Shown here: one piece after another, positions 8,879 to 17,646 of the stretch
Layout: each line of letters begins with the position of its first letter
Position numbering within the stretch: position 1 is the stretch's first letter
Origin: CPC320 sp002336405
GTDB lineage: Bacteria; Pseudomonadota; Alphaproteobacteria; Rhodobacterales; Rhodobacteraceae
Length of the DNA stretch: 64,000 nt
NCBI GenBank assembly: GCA_949372595.1
Contig: CASIAN010000013.1
Location: 82,844 to 146,843 of the forward strand
Direction of reading: 5' to 3'
Notes under the pieces: model-generated
Told to the model about the DNA's origin: nothing
What the model saw: the letters and a program-made list of their open reading frames with translations, nothing else
The model's database searches: none
Position numbers and translations under genes: made by a program

Positions 8879-11233
8879 TCAGTTCGGGATAAGCGCAGGA
8901 ATAATTGTCACAATCGACGGGAAGAACCACAGCAGCGTAAGTCCAAGAACCTGAATCAAAACGAAGGGGGCGACCCCGCGATAAATATGCCCCGTCGTCA
9001 CCTCTTTGGGAGCAACCCCGCGCAAATAGAACAACGCAAAGCCAAATGGCGGCGTGAGAAAACTGGTCTGGAGATTGACTGCAACCATAATCGTCACCCA
9101 TTTGGGATCAAAGGTGCCGCCATAGATGACCGGGCCCACGATCGGGATCACAATGTATATGATCTCAAGAAAATCAAGCACAAATCCAAGCACAAACAAC
9201 ACCAGCATTACGATCAGGAACACTTGAAACTCGCTGTCATAGCTTTTGAGGAACTGTTGGATATAATGCTCGCCCCCGAAAGAGATCACAACAAGGTTCA
9301 GCAATTGCGATCCGATTAAAATCGTAAACACCATGCTGGTCACCTTGGCCGTCTCGCGCACCACAGGTGACAGCACACTGGTGCGGTACAGCACCCAACA
9401 CGCGTACAGCAGCCCGAAACCGGCATAGAGATAGGCCGCATAGGCCAGGAAAAACGCCGCCCAGCTCTCGGCACTGACTGTGCTGGTATTGATCCGCAGA
9501 TCAAAGTTGATACCGATCAGGATCATAACCACAACCGCAAGGGTCGAATTGATAATTACCTTGCCCGTTCCACCCTCATCCTGCAGTTTTCGATACGCCG
9601 CGAGCATGATCGCCCCGGCGGCCCCAAGGGCAGCGGCGGGTGTCGGATTGGTGATGCCGCCCAAGATCGAGCCCAGAACGGCAACGATCAAGACCAGCGG
9701 CGGAAACACCACCCGAATGAGTTCATTGGAGGCCAATCTTTGAATGGCTGTACGACACCCATACAGGGCAATGGCTGTCGGAATCCCCATCATTACAAAA
9801 GTTGCGGTGGCGCCGGAAACTGGCGAGATGAACAAAATATCAGTCAAAATCATCAGCGCTGTGCCGATCAAGCCTATCATGATAGGTCTTGGGTTGGCCG
9901 AAGGGACAACCCCTCTTGCGGTTGTCAGCATCAAGGCAAGCATAACCGCCAGAGTAGCAATTCCGGTTCCAACCGGCGGCGCAGTGTTTATTTTGTCCAA
10001 CACCGCAGCTGATAATTCGTCCTCAGACAGCTTGCGACTTTCCTGCGTGCCACCCGACGCTTCGATTTCGGCAGTCTGCTGAATAGCGACATCCCACGCG
10101 GCCTGACCGTGCAGCTCAATCATAGAGGCGGCGCACTCTTCACTCACATTCGTGCGTAACGACGCGCCTTCGCCAATATCGGTATAACTATCCACATCAA
10201 CGCTCTGGTTGCCGATCATGCCGACCATGCTGAGCAAAATCGCGCCACCAATTAAAGATACTGGCACACCCAAGAACCAGGTTAACGCCTCATACGATGA
10301 AATTTTTTCCCCTGATGCCTCTGCCATCGCCACTGCTGGAGCTTTGCTTGGATTTAGAAGCGCGTACCCAAAGGCATATGCGGCGTATAGAAATGCCAGC
10401 ATGATGCCCGGCAGCAAAGCCGCCTGAAACAGCGTTCCAACCGAAACCACGGCCGGTACGCCCAAAAACGTCAAAGCATCCGTGCACCCAGCAGCTTGGG
10501 CGCGCGCTTCTTGCGCAGCTGAATATAAATCGCCAGCAAGCGTGCCAAGCAAAACAATTACAATCGACGGCGGAATAATCTGACCCAACGTGCCAGCGGC
10601 CGCAATGACCCCCGTGGACAGCTCAGGCGAATACCCATTGCGCAGCATGGTCGGCAGCGACAGCAGCCCCATCGTTACCACGGTGGCCCCCACAATGCCC
10701 GTGGACGCAGCCAAAAACGCGCCGACAACCACAACAGACACAGCAAGGCCGCCCGGAAGCGGGCCAAAAACCCGCGCCATCGTGGTCAGCAGATCATTGG
10801 CAATCTTGGAACGTTCAAGCGTGATTCCCATAAGAACAAACATCAGCACCGCAAGCAGTGTCTCGATAGATTGCCCAGCAAGCACCCGTTCGTTCATCCG
10901 GTTTACGATAAACGAAATATTTCGATTCAACGCCGTTTCCCAGCCGCTAGCAAAGACCGCCTCTGCCACACGGGGCAGATCGGGATATCTAAAGACAGAG
11001 ACGGCGTCGGGTTTTATCCCGCTGTGAACCAGATCCATGTAGACTTGCGACGATGTATCAATTGCGTAATGGATCAGCAGACCCGCACTGTCGAGCGCTG
11101 CAATAATCGCGAAAGAGATCACCCCGGCCCCGCCGATCGCAAACGCAACCGGAAAACCCGAAAGAATACCGCCAAAAAGGCACATAAAGACAATTATCAG
11201 GCCAATCTCGACGCCATCTAGTCCAAGTATCAT
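8879..11233 (-). CDS. TRAP transporter large permease subunit (DctM/FcbT3 type)
   Basis: A 784-residue membrane protein of the DctM family, the Na+-driven permease of TRAP transporters. The core family signature is clear: GVIAAAGTLGQIIPPSIVIV near residue 215 and GFALFYLRGVAP near residue 745. It is far longer than the common 425-450 residues, with an extra soluble stretch near residues 60-110 and another near 340-420 (NQSVDVDSYTDIGEGASL and on). Long forms occur in the COG4664 group that pairs with FcbT1/TakP-type binding proteins. AGGGG lies about 11 nt before the ATG. It follows the small subunit gene by 18 bp. Confidence 0.9.
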   Translation of the reverse strand: MILGLDGVEIGLIIVFMCLFGGILSGFPVAFAIGGAGVISFAIIAALDSAGLLIHYAIDTSSQVYMDLVHSGIKPDAVSVFRYPDLPRVAEAVFASGWETALNRNISFIVNRMNERVLAGQSIETLLAVLMFVLMGITLERSKIANDLLTTMARVFGPLPGGLAVSVVVVGAFLAASTGIVGATVVTMGLLSLPTMLRNGYSPELSTGVIAAAGTLGQIIPPSIVIVLLGTLAGDLYSAAQEARAQAAGCTDALTFLGVPAVVSVGTLFQAALLPGIMLAFLYAAYAFGYALLNPSKAPAVAMAEASGEKISSYEALTWFLGVPVSLIGGAILLSMVGMIGNQSVDVDSYTDIGEGASLRTNVSEECAASMIELHGQAAWDVAIQQTAEIEASGGTQESRKLSEDELSAAVLDKINTAPPVGTGIATLAVMLALMLTTARGVVPSANPRPIMIGLIGTALMILTDILFISPVSGATATFVMMGIPTAIALYGCRTAIQRLASNELIRVVFPPLVLIVAVLGSILGGITNPTPAAALGAAGAIMLAAYRKLQDEGGTGKVIINSTLAVVVMILIGINFDLRINTSTVSAESWAAFFLAYAAYLYAGFGLLYACWVLYRTSVLSPVVRETAKVTSMVFTILIGSQLLNLVVISFGGEHYIQQFLKSYDSEFQVFLIVMLVLFVLGFVLDFLEIIYIVIPIVGPVIYGGTFDPKWVTIMVAVNLQTSFLTPPFGFALFYLRGVAPKEVTTGHIYRGVAPFVLIQVLGLTLLWFFPSIVTIIPALIPN

Positions 11234-11251
11234 CGTGCAATTGCCCCTAAA

Positions 11252-12187
11252 TTAATGAGTGCCCTCATAGGCTTCCTCGCCCTCGCCCAATGTATCACGG
11301 TCGAGGTATTTGTGTTCGCTCTCTTCACCTTCCTTGCGCTCTAGATACGAGCGATAGAAAAAGGCGATAGATTGTAGAAATACCATTGCGGCAAATGCAA
11401 CCAATAGTACCTTAAACAAGAAATAAGCCGTGAAACCGTTGGGTGAAAAGCCGATGGTTTCCACATTCCATCGCATCGCCCGCGACTTCATCAGCAAGCG
11501 TTCCAGAGCATCACTGGCCGACGGCTTTGGTACGATCAGGTGCCGCCACAGAAAATACCAGCCATACATCCACGTCAAAACGGCTGCGGGCATCATAAAC
11601 GCCAAAGATCCAAACATATCGATGGTTTTCTTCGTCCGGTACCGCACCGCTGCATAAACAAGATCGACCCGAACGTGACCGCCCTGCACAAAGGTATATG
11701 TTGCACAAAGGCAAACCACCAACGCATTGTACAACTTAAGCTCTTCCGCGTACCAGCTGATATCAAACTGCAGCGGCACTCCGAACCCGAAAACAATATC
11801 CGGCCGGGTGAAGATCCTTTGCATAAACACAATGACCACCTGCTGCAGAACCATCAAAAGCCCAGCCCAGGCAAAGAACCGCCCCACACCATTGGCAAAG
11901 CCCTCGAGCACGCGCACGCAGAGCCACATAAAGCTATTTCGCCAAAATCCAACCGCCGTAACGATCAAAAAGGTGGTAAAAATCACAAAGAAAAATTCAA
12001 CGGATCCACCGTAATAAACGAAGCGCATCACGGCCTGCTTGTCAGACCAATCCAGCCAGAGCTGGGGGTGCAAGACCGCATAGCCAAAATTGTAAAACGA
12101 CATGACAATATTTTGTGCCAGCCATTGCACGCCTTGCAAGAGCGTCATAACCGCATCAAACAAGCCAACTGAGCCTTCTTCTTGCAT
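11252..12187 (-). CDS. TRAP transporter small permease subunit (DctQ/FcbT2 type)
   Basis: A 311-residue DctQ-family protein, again longer than the usual 160-230. The conserved heart is near residues 150-240, with VQGGHVRVDLVYAAVRYRTK, a motif typical of small TRAP subunits. Four or more hydrophobic helices are visible. The C-terminus is acidic and charged (ERKEGEESEHKYLDRD). A GGGGAG site lies 7-8 nt before the start. It forms an operon with the large subunit and, upstream, the binding protein. Confidence 0.9.
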   Translation of the reverse strand: MQEEGSVGLFDAVMTLLQGVQWLAQNIVMSFYNFGYAVLHPQLWLDWSDKQAVMRFVYYGGSVEFFFVIFTTFLIVTAVGFWRNSFMWLCVRVLEGFANGVGRFFAWAGLLMVLQQVVIVFMQRIFTRPDIVFGFGVPLQFDISWYAEELKLYNALVVCLCATYTFVQGGHVRVDLVYAAVRYRTKKTIDMFGSLAFMMPAAVLTWMYGWYFLWRHLIVPKPSASDALERLLMKSRAMRWNVETIGFSPNGFTAYFLFKVLLVAFAAMVFLQSIAFFYRSYLERKEGEESEHKYLDRDTLGEGEEAYEGTH

Positions 12188-12243
12188 AATATCTCCCCAG
12201 CGCGCTCGTTCGCGGATCTTGTCCGTATTGTCATCTTATATCG

Positions 12244-12269
12244 GAAGGCCCAGCCTAAACCGGGCCTTC
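12244..12269 (-). terminator. Intercistronic hairpin after the TRAP binding-protein gene
   Basis: GAAGGCCC (12244-12251) and GGGCCTTC (12262-12269) form a perfect 8 bp stem with a 10 nt loop, between the binding-protein stop and the small-subunit start. No long U run follows on the transcribed strand, so partial termination or protection of the upstream mRNA is more likely than full termination. This would allow more binding protein than permease. Confidence 0.55.
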
Positions 12270-12289
12270 TTCCATTACAACAGTTTTAC

Positions 12290-13375
12290 TCAGCCGCCCA
12301 GAACGCGGTTGCGTTGCTCAACATAATAGCCGTCGGATTTATTAATCCAAGACGACGAAGTCGCCATTGAAGCCTCAAAACTGGCACGGATTTTTGCAAA
12401 CATCTCATCGCCCATGTTCTCATCCATGACTTCTGCCGAGGCGCGACCAAACGCGTCCCACACGTCATCCGAGAATTGCAGCGTCTTAACACCTTGCGAT
12501 TGTAGGCGGCTCAGCGCAGCACCATTGTTAGAAAGCGTTTCCGACAGCTGGTAATGCGTGGTTGCCATCGCCGCATTGGTTACAATCGCTTGATGCTGTG
12601 GCGACAACTCGTTCCAGACGTCAAGGTTCATAGATCCAGCAAGGGCCGACCCGGGCTCATGAAAACCCGCAGTGTAGTAAATTTTCGCAACTTCCTGAAA
12701 GCCGGCGCGTTCGTCAGCAAACGGACCAACCCACTCGAGACCGTCCAGCGCGCCCGAAGACAGCGCCTGATACAATTCACCGCCCGGGATGTTCTGAACA
12801 GAGGCGCCCAGTTTGCCAAGCACTTTACCACCCAGACCGGGCATACGGAATTTCAGGCCATTGAAATCATCGGCAGACTTGATCTCTTTACGGAACCAAC
12901 CACCTGATTGCGAACCCGAGTTACCCGCGATCAAACCTTTGAGATTGAAAACCTCGCCCAGTTCGTCATGCAACGCTTGTCCACCACCGTGGTGATACCA
13001 ATTGGTGAATTCCTGAGCTGTGCCGCCAAACGGTACAGAGGTGAAATAGGCATAACCCGGGTGCTGACCGATAAAATAATAATCAGCCGAATGGTACATA
13101 TCCGCTTGGCCTGACGACACCGCATCGAACACTTCTAGCGCGCCCACCAGTTCGCCCGGTGCCTTTTTATCGACAGTCAGTGCCCCATCAGACATCTCGC
13201 CGATCATTTTAGAGTAATATGTCGAGGCGTCATCCAGCACCGCAAAGCCGCGTGGCCATGATTGTACCAGTGTCAGAACCCGCTTGCCTGCAGCATAGGC
13301 CGGCGCCGCCAACGTGGAGGCAGCAGCAGCTGTCCCACCCAATGCAGATGTTGTTAAAAAAGACCGACGATCCAT
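12290..13375 (-). CDS. TRAP transporter substrate-binding protein, TakP/FcbT1-like
   Basis: A 361-residue periplasmic binding protein. The N-terminus MDRRSFLTTSALGG is a twin-arginine-like signal ending near APAYA. The body (VLTLVQSWPRGF, SSGQADMYHSADYYF, KFRMPGLGGKVL, SSGALDGLEWVGP) resembles COG4663 proteins such as TakP, which binds 2-oxo acids; the actual ligand is inferred only at the level of organic acids. The start at 13375 is chosen because GGGAGAAAG precedes it, while the ATG at 13390 has none. An 8 bp palindrome GTGTACAC at 13436-13443 might be a regulator site. Confidence 0.9.
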   Translation of the reverse strand: MDRRSFLTTSALGGTAAAASTLAAPAYAAGKRVLTLVQSWPRGFAVLDDASTYYSKMIGEMSDGALTVDKKAPGELVGALEVFDAVSSGQADMYHSADYYFIGQHPGYAYFTSVPFGGTAQEFTNWYHHGGGQALHDELGEVFNLKGLIAGNSGSQSGGWFRKEIKSADDFNGLKFRMPGLGGKVLGKLGASVQNIPGGELYQALSSGALDGLEWVGPFADERAGFQEVAKIYYTAGFHEPGSALAGSMNLDVWNELSPQHQAIVTNAAMATTHYQLSETLSNNGAALSRLQSQGVKTLQFSDDVWDAFGRASAEVMDENMGDEMFAKIRASFEASMATSSSWINKSDGYYVEQRNRVLGG

Positions 13376-13920
13376 AAGACTTTCTCCCAAAAATAATTCA
13401 GTTCAGAGCAGTTATCCACCCAAACTTTTGCTAAGGTGTACACGTCTATACTGATAGTTAGCTCTGGATGTAAGACCTTATAATCAGTTCCCTTCAGATT
13501 GGATGAAATATATTATTAATTTCCATTTATTTCTCACATATTAAGAAAATTATTTTGCAAATAGGTTTTGAACGCCAAAGCCAGCACGATTCGCGCCTTT
13601 GCGTGTTTTGGACAGCGCAAAAGACTGGGCATGCATACTCTTTGGGATATCAGGCCCTGCGTCAGGCGTGCCTGCTTTGACGCCCGGGTTTCTTAACGAC
13701 TGGATATTCTGTAGACAATAACTGAAATCGTACCTCGCAAGGATTAAAAAGACTTTCAAGCCTCGAATTACGCAATATTCGTAAATTTTTTCTACGCTCA
13801 GCGACACTTTCACTAACATTAAGCGGTTGACGTTGCTTTTCAGCATGCTTACATCGGATCGTAGCGGAATGGTCGGCTATGAATAAGGGCATCGGCTTGA
13901 CCAACAAAGGCAACCTTTGT

Positions 13921-13982
13921 TAGGCCTAGATGCAAGTCTAGAAATCACATAGGCCTCCGAAGACAATCTCGGAGGCTTTTTT
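13921..13982 (+). promoter_or_regulatory. Attenuator-like leader with intrinsic terminator ahead of ilvB
   Basis: GCCTCCGA (13953-13960) and TCGGAGGC (13969-13976) form a perfect 8 bp stem followed by six T, a typical intrinsic terminator 38 bp before the ilvB start. AGGCCTA at 13922-13928 can pair instead with TAGGCCT at 13950-13956, which would take up the 5' arm of the terminator. A further CTAGA/TCTAG hairpin sits between. A 14-codon frame at 13879-13923 (MNKGIGLTNKGNLC) ends right at this structure; it contains only one Ile and two Leu, so it is a weak leader peptide candidate. Confidence 0.6.
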
Positions 13983-14019
13983 ATGCGGCAGTTTAGCTGC
14001 AATAATTCGGAGCGAAAAA

Positions 14020-15777
14020 ATGACCCGCCAGATGACCGGAGCGAAAATGGTAGTTCAAGCCCTTAAAGATCAGGGCGTAGAAGTGGTGTTTGGCTATCCC
14101 GGTGGAGCCGTCTTGCCGATCTATGACGAAATTTTCCAGCAAAACGACATGGAACATATTCTGGTGCGCCATGAGCAAGGTGCCGTCCATGCCGCCGAGG
14201 GCTATGCCCGTTCAACCGGCAAGCCGGGTGTGGTACTTGTGACCTCAGGGCCCGGCGCGACCAACGCCGTGACCGGCCTGACCGATGCGCTTATGGATTC
14301 GATACCAATCGTTGTTCTAACTGGGCAAGTCCCAACATTTATGATTGGCTCTGACGCCTTCCAAGAGGCCGACACCGTGGGAATCACCCGTCCCTGCACT
14401 AAGCATAACTGGCTGGTCCGAGAAACCTCGGCCCTGTCCGGGGTTATCCATGAAGCATTTCACGTGGCCACATCGGGCCGGCCCGGGCCAGTATTGGTAG
14501 ATATCCCGAAGGACGTTCAATTTGCCACGGATGAATACACCCCGTTGAAAAAGGCCCGAGTGAGCCGTTACCAACCGCAAGTAAAGGGTGATCTGGACAT
14601 GATCACCAAATTGGTCATTGAGATAGAGACCGCCGAGCGGCCGTTGTTTTATACTGGCGGCGGCGTGATTAATTCCGGCCCCGGTGCCAGCCAGTTGCTG
14701 CGCGAACTGGTGGCGGCAACCGATTTCCCCATCACCTCGACGCTGATGGGGCTTGGCTCTTATCCGGCCTCAGGCACCAACTGGTTGGGTATGCTGGGCA
14801 TGCACGGACTTTACGAAGCAAACATGGCGATGCATGATTGTGATCTTATGATCAATATAGGAGCGCGATTTGACGATCGCATCACCGGACGCATCGACGC
14901 CTTTAGTCCCGGGTCTAAGAAAGCCCATATCGACATCGATCCGTCGTCGATTAACAAAGTCATCCCAATGGACATCGCAATTGTCGGCGATATCACACAT
15001 GTTTTGGAAGACCTGCTCAAAGTCTGGAAGGCGCGCGGAAGCAAGCTCAACACTAGTGCAATTAAAAACTGGTGGGGGCAAATTAACGACTGGAAGAAGA
15101 TGGATTGCCTGTCTTTCAAGCAAAGCGGCAAAATCATCAAACCCCAATATGCTCTATCTCGATTAGAGGCGCTGACCAAGGATCGCAAAGACCGCTTTAT
15201 TTGTACCGAGGTCGGCCAGCATCAGATGTGGGCCGCGCAATACATCGGCTTTGACGCGCCCAACCAGTGGATGACATCAGGCGGATTAGGCACGATGGGA
15301 TATGGAACGCCAGCTTCGATCGGTGTTCAGGTGGCGCATCGCGACGCGCTGGTCATCAATATCGCAGGCGAAGCCAGTTGGTTGATGAATATGCAAGAGA
15401 TGGGAACCGCAATCCAATTCCGCCTGCCGGTGAAACAGTTCATTCTCAATAATGAACGCCTCGGTATGGTGCGCCAGTGGCAAGAACTGCTGCACGGCGA
15501 GCGCTATTCACATAGCTGGTCAGAGGCACTGCCAGATTTTGTAAAACTGGCAGAGGCCTTTGGTGCCAAAGGTATCCTTTGCAAGGACCCCGATGATCTC
15601 GACGAGGCAATCCTTGAAATGCTGGCTTATGACGGACCAGTTATTTTTGATTGTCTGGTGGAAAAGCACGAGAACTGTTTTCCAATGATCCCGTCTGGAC
15701 AGCCACATAATAAAATGCTGCTGGGCGAGGCCAATATCAAAGACGCTATTGGTGCAACAGGTGCCGTGCTCGTGTAA
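14020..15777 (+). CDS. ilvB: Acetolactate synthase large (catalytic) subunit
   Basis: A 585-residue ThDP enzyme that condenses pyruvate to acetolactate, or pyruvate and 2-oxobutyrate to acetohydroxybutyrate, the first common step of Val, Leu and Ile synthesis. The N-terminal domain has VFGYPGGAVLPIYD with the HEQGAVHAAEGYAR segment carrying the catalytic Glu. The FAD/central domain follows, and the C-terminal ThDP site has GGLGTMGYG and NNERLGMVRQW. Length is typical. One short gap separates it from the small subunit, and a terminator/attenuator lies upstream. Confidence 0.97.
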   Translation: MTRQMTGAKMVVQALKDQGVEVVFGYPGGAVLPIYDEIFQQNDMEHILVRHEQGAVHAAEGYARSTGKPGVVLVTSGPGATNAVTGLTDALMDSIPIVVLTGQVPTFMIGSDAFQEADTVGITRPCTKHNWLVRETSALSGVIHEAFHVATSGRPGPVLVDIPKDVQFATDEYTPLKKARVSRYQPQVKGDLDMITKLVIEIETAERPLFYTGGGVINSGPGASQLLRELVAATDFPITSTLMGLGSYPASGTNWLGMLGMHGLYEANMAMHDCDLMINIGARFDDRITGRIDAFSPGSKKAHIDIDPSSINKVIPMDIAIVGDITHVLEDLLKVWKARGSKLNTSAIKNWWGQINDWKKMDCLSFKQSGKIIKPQYALSRLEALTKDRKDRFICTEVGQHQMWAAQYIGFDAPNQWMTSGGLGTMGYGTPASIGVQVAHRDALVINIAGEASWLMNMQEMGTAIQFRLPVKQFILNNERLGMVRQWQELLHGERYSHSWSEALPDFVKLAEAFGAKGILCKDPDDLDEAILEMLAYDGPVIFDCLVEKHENCFPMIPSGQPHNKMLLGEANIKDAIGATGAVLV

Positions 15778-15827
15778 ACCGTCGGCAGGAGTTCAGCCCC
15801 TACCCTTTTTGCGGAAAGATCTAAAAG

Positions 15828-16388
15828 ATGTCAGCTCTAAAAATTAAAAAAGGCGCGTCGCAGCATTCGGCCTATAATTTACGACCAAACTTCAGTGACG
15901 TGCAGGAAACTCACACACTTGCGGTTTTGGTCGATAATGAAGCTGGCGTCTTGGCGCGGGTGATCGGACTTTTTGCAGGTCGGGGCTATAATATTGATAG
16001 CCTGACCGTAGCCGAGGTCGACCATCAGGGACACCTTAGCCGGATCACCATTGTGACAACCGGAACCCCACAAGTGATTGAGCAGATAAAGGCGCAATTG
16101 GGACGGATCGTCCCGGTTCACGAAGTTCACGACCTAACGGTAGATGGCCCATCAGTCGAACGCGAACTGGCCTTGTTGCGGGTCAACGGTAAAGGCGAAG
16201 CACGCGTTGAAGCCCTTCGTATTGCTGATATTTTTCGCGCCAGCGTTGTCGACAGCACCTTAGAGAGTTTTGTCTTTCAAATTACTGGTGCCCCTGAAAA
16301 AATTGAGGCTTTTGCAGAATTGCTTGGGCCGCTTGGTCTAACCGAGGTCGCCCGCACAGGGGTAGCGGCCCTGTCACGGGGAAGCTGA
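15828..16388 (+). CDS. ilvN: Acetolactate synthase small (regulatory) subunit
   Basis: A 186-residue regulatory subunit (also called IlvH). An ACT domain starts near residue 28 (THTLAVLVDNEAGVLARVIG) with GRGYNIDSLTV, the region that binds valine for feedback control. The C-terminal ALS_ss domain includes ELALLRVNGKGEARVE. It lies 50 bp after ilvB in the same direction, so the two are expected to form one transcript and one holoenzyme. Confidence 0.95.
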   Translation: MSALKIKKGASQHSAYNLRPNFSDVQETHTLAVLVDNEAGVLARVIGLFAGRGYNIDSLTVAEVDHQGHLSRITIVTTGTPQVIEQIKAQLGRIVPVHEVHDLTVDGPSVERELALLRVNGKGEARVEALRIADIFRASVVDSTLESFVFQITGAPEKIEAFAELLGPLGLTEVARTGVAALSRGS

Positions 16389-16764
16389 AAACCAACGCGC
16401 GTTTCAGTCTCGTCTGTTCGGCAAGGCTTTTGGTCAAGCAAATTGATTTACATCAAAAGCCGTTAATATCGCGTCTTTCAACGTGACAAACAGCGTTAGG
16501 CTGCAACAGAAAACTAGCGCTCAAAAAAAATACCTGTATGGACAATCGGTCCAGAGCCTTACGAATAGCTCTTTTGAGGCTCTGCGCAAAACGCTGCGCG
16601 CCTATTATCGGTATGACATCCGAACTTACCATTGCAAATTCAAGTGCCATTATACATTATACTCTTAATTTCATTTCAAGAACCGTATAAATTATCTGCC
16701 GCTTAGCATTAAAAATACTCGCCCATTTTCAAAATAAATTTAAAATCAAAAGGTCTTTAGAAAA
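16389..16764. other. Gene-free stretch between ilvN and the HTH gene
   Basis: A 376 bp AT-rich spacer. Short open frames on both strands show no family features or convincing ribosome sites. I see no tRNA or strong terminator; an AAAGG site at its right end serves the next gene. Confidence 0.5.
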
Positions 16765-17583
16765 TTGAAACCGCCCATTAAAAGGCGCCAGCACGCGCCC
16801 GATCCCGCGCAATTGCGCCAAATTTTTGGTACCAACCTTAAGCAGCTTTGCCGAAGCAAGCCTTCTATTTCGGCAGTCACCCGCGATCTTGGTATCAATC
16901 GCACACAATTTAACCGTTATATTTCAGGTGAGAGTTTCCCAAGGCCTGATATCCTTCATTTGATTTGCGAATATTTTTGCACCGATGCCCGAATTTTACT
17001 CGAACCAATTGCAGGGTTTGAAAACAGCGATTGTCAGCTTCTCGCACATCCAGAAATTCAAGAGTTTTACACGCCAGCGCATGCTTGTGATCAAAGCGAT
17101 ATGCTCCCCATGGGACTTTATTGCTTCGCGCGTCAATGCTTTACAGACAGGGAACAATATATCCAAGGCCTGTCACTGGTCTATCACAAACAAGGGACAA
17201 CGTTCATGCGCGGGCTGAGAGCTTCACCGGCCAAATCTCTTAATTCCGCCATCAAAACCCATCGCAGCCGTGAATGGCGTGGATTTATAATGCAGCAAAG
17301 CAAAGGTATCTCGGCATTGATCTCTTGGCCAAGTTCGACCTCTTGCTCATATATGTTTTTGGCAAACCCGTCTAATCTGCGTAGCAATATCTGGTCGGGC
17401 TATTGCACCCACAGCAACTCAGAAGCCAAAGCACAATCCCGTGTCACCCGTTTAATTTTTGAATTTATTGGGAAAAACCTTACTGACGCTCTTAAAGTAA
17501 GACGCAGCGCCGGCTGCTGTAACGCCGAAGCACTTGCCCCGCAACACCGTAAGTTACTATTACCACAGCAGACATTTTACTAA
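16765..17583 (+). CDS. XRE-like helix-turn-helix transcriptional regulator
   Basis: A 272-residue protein starting at TTG, with AAAGG about 9 nt upstream. Residues 20-75 form a Cro/CI-like helix-turn-helix: FGTNLKQLCRSK, then AVTRDLGINRTQFNRYISG and FPRPDILHLICEYF. The remaining part is a putative sensory domain without a recognised family. Cysteines recur (CFARQCF, CSYMFL, CCNAEA), though no metal site can be assigned. It is flanked by ilvN and a convergent amidase; no target is evident. Confidence 0.75.
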   Translation: MKPPIKRRQHAPDPAQLRQIFGTNLKQLCRSKPSISAVTRDLGINRTQFNRYISGESFPRPDILHLICEYFCTDARILLEPIAGFENSDCQLLAHPEIQEFYTPAHACDQSDMLPMGLYCFARQCFTDREQYIQGLSLVYHKQGTTFMRGLRASPAKSLNSAIKTHRSREWRGFIMQQSKGISALISWPSSTSCSYMFLANPSNLRSNIWSGYCTHSNSEAKAQSRVTRLIFEFIGKNLTDALKVRRSAGCCNAEALAPQHRKLLLPQQTFY

Positions 17584-17646
17584 GTTAAAGATAATCGAGA
17601 TCGATCTAAATAAATCATCCGCGCGATAAACAGCGAAAAGGGTGTT

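Noticed and set aside
13550..13913. Minus-strand open frames upstream of ilvB
   Set aside because: Two overlapping frames of about 80-100 codons without family features or ribosome sites, in a leader region with regulatory structure.
16483..16668. 61-codon frame after ilvN
   Set aside because: No ribosome site or family features; an opposing frame of equal size exists.
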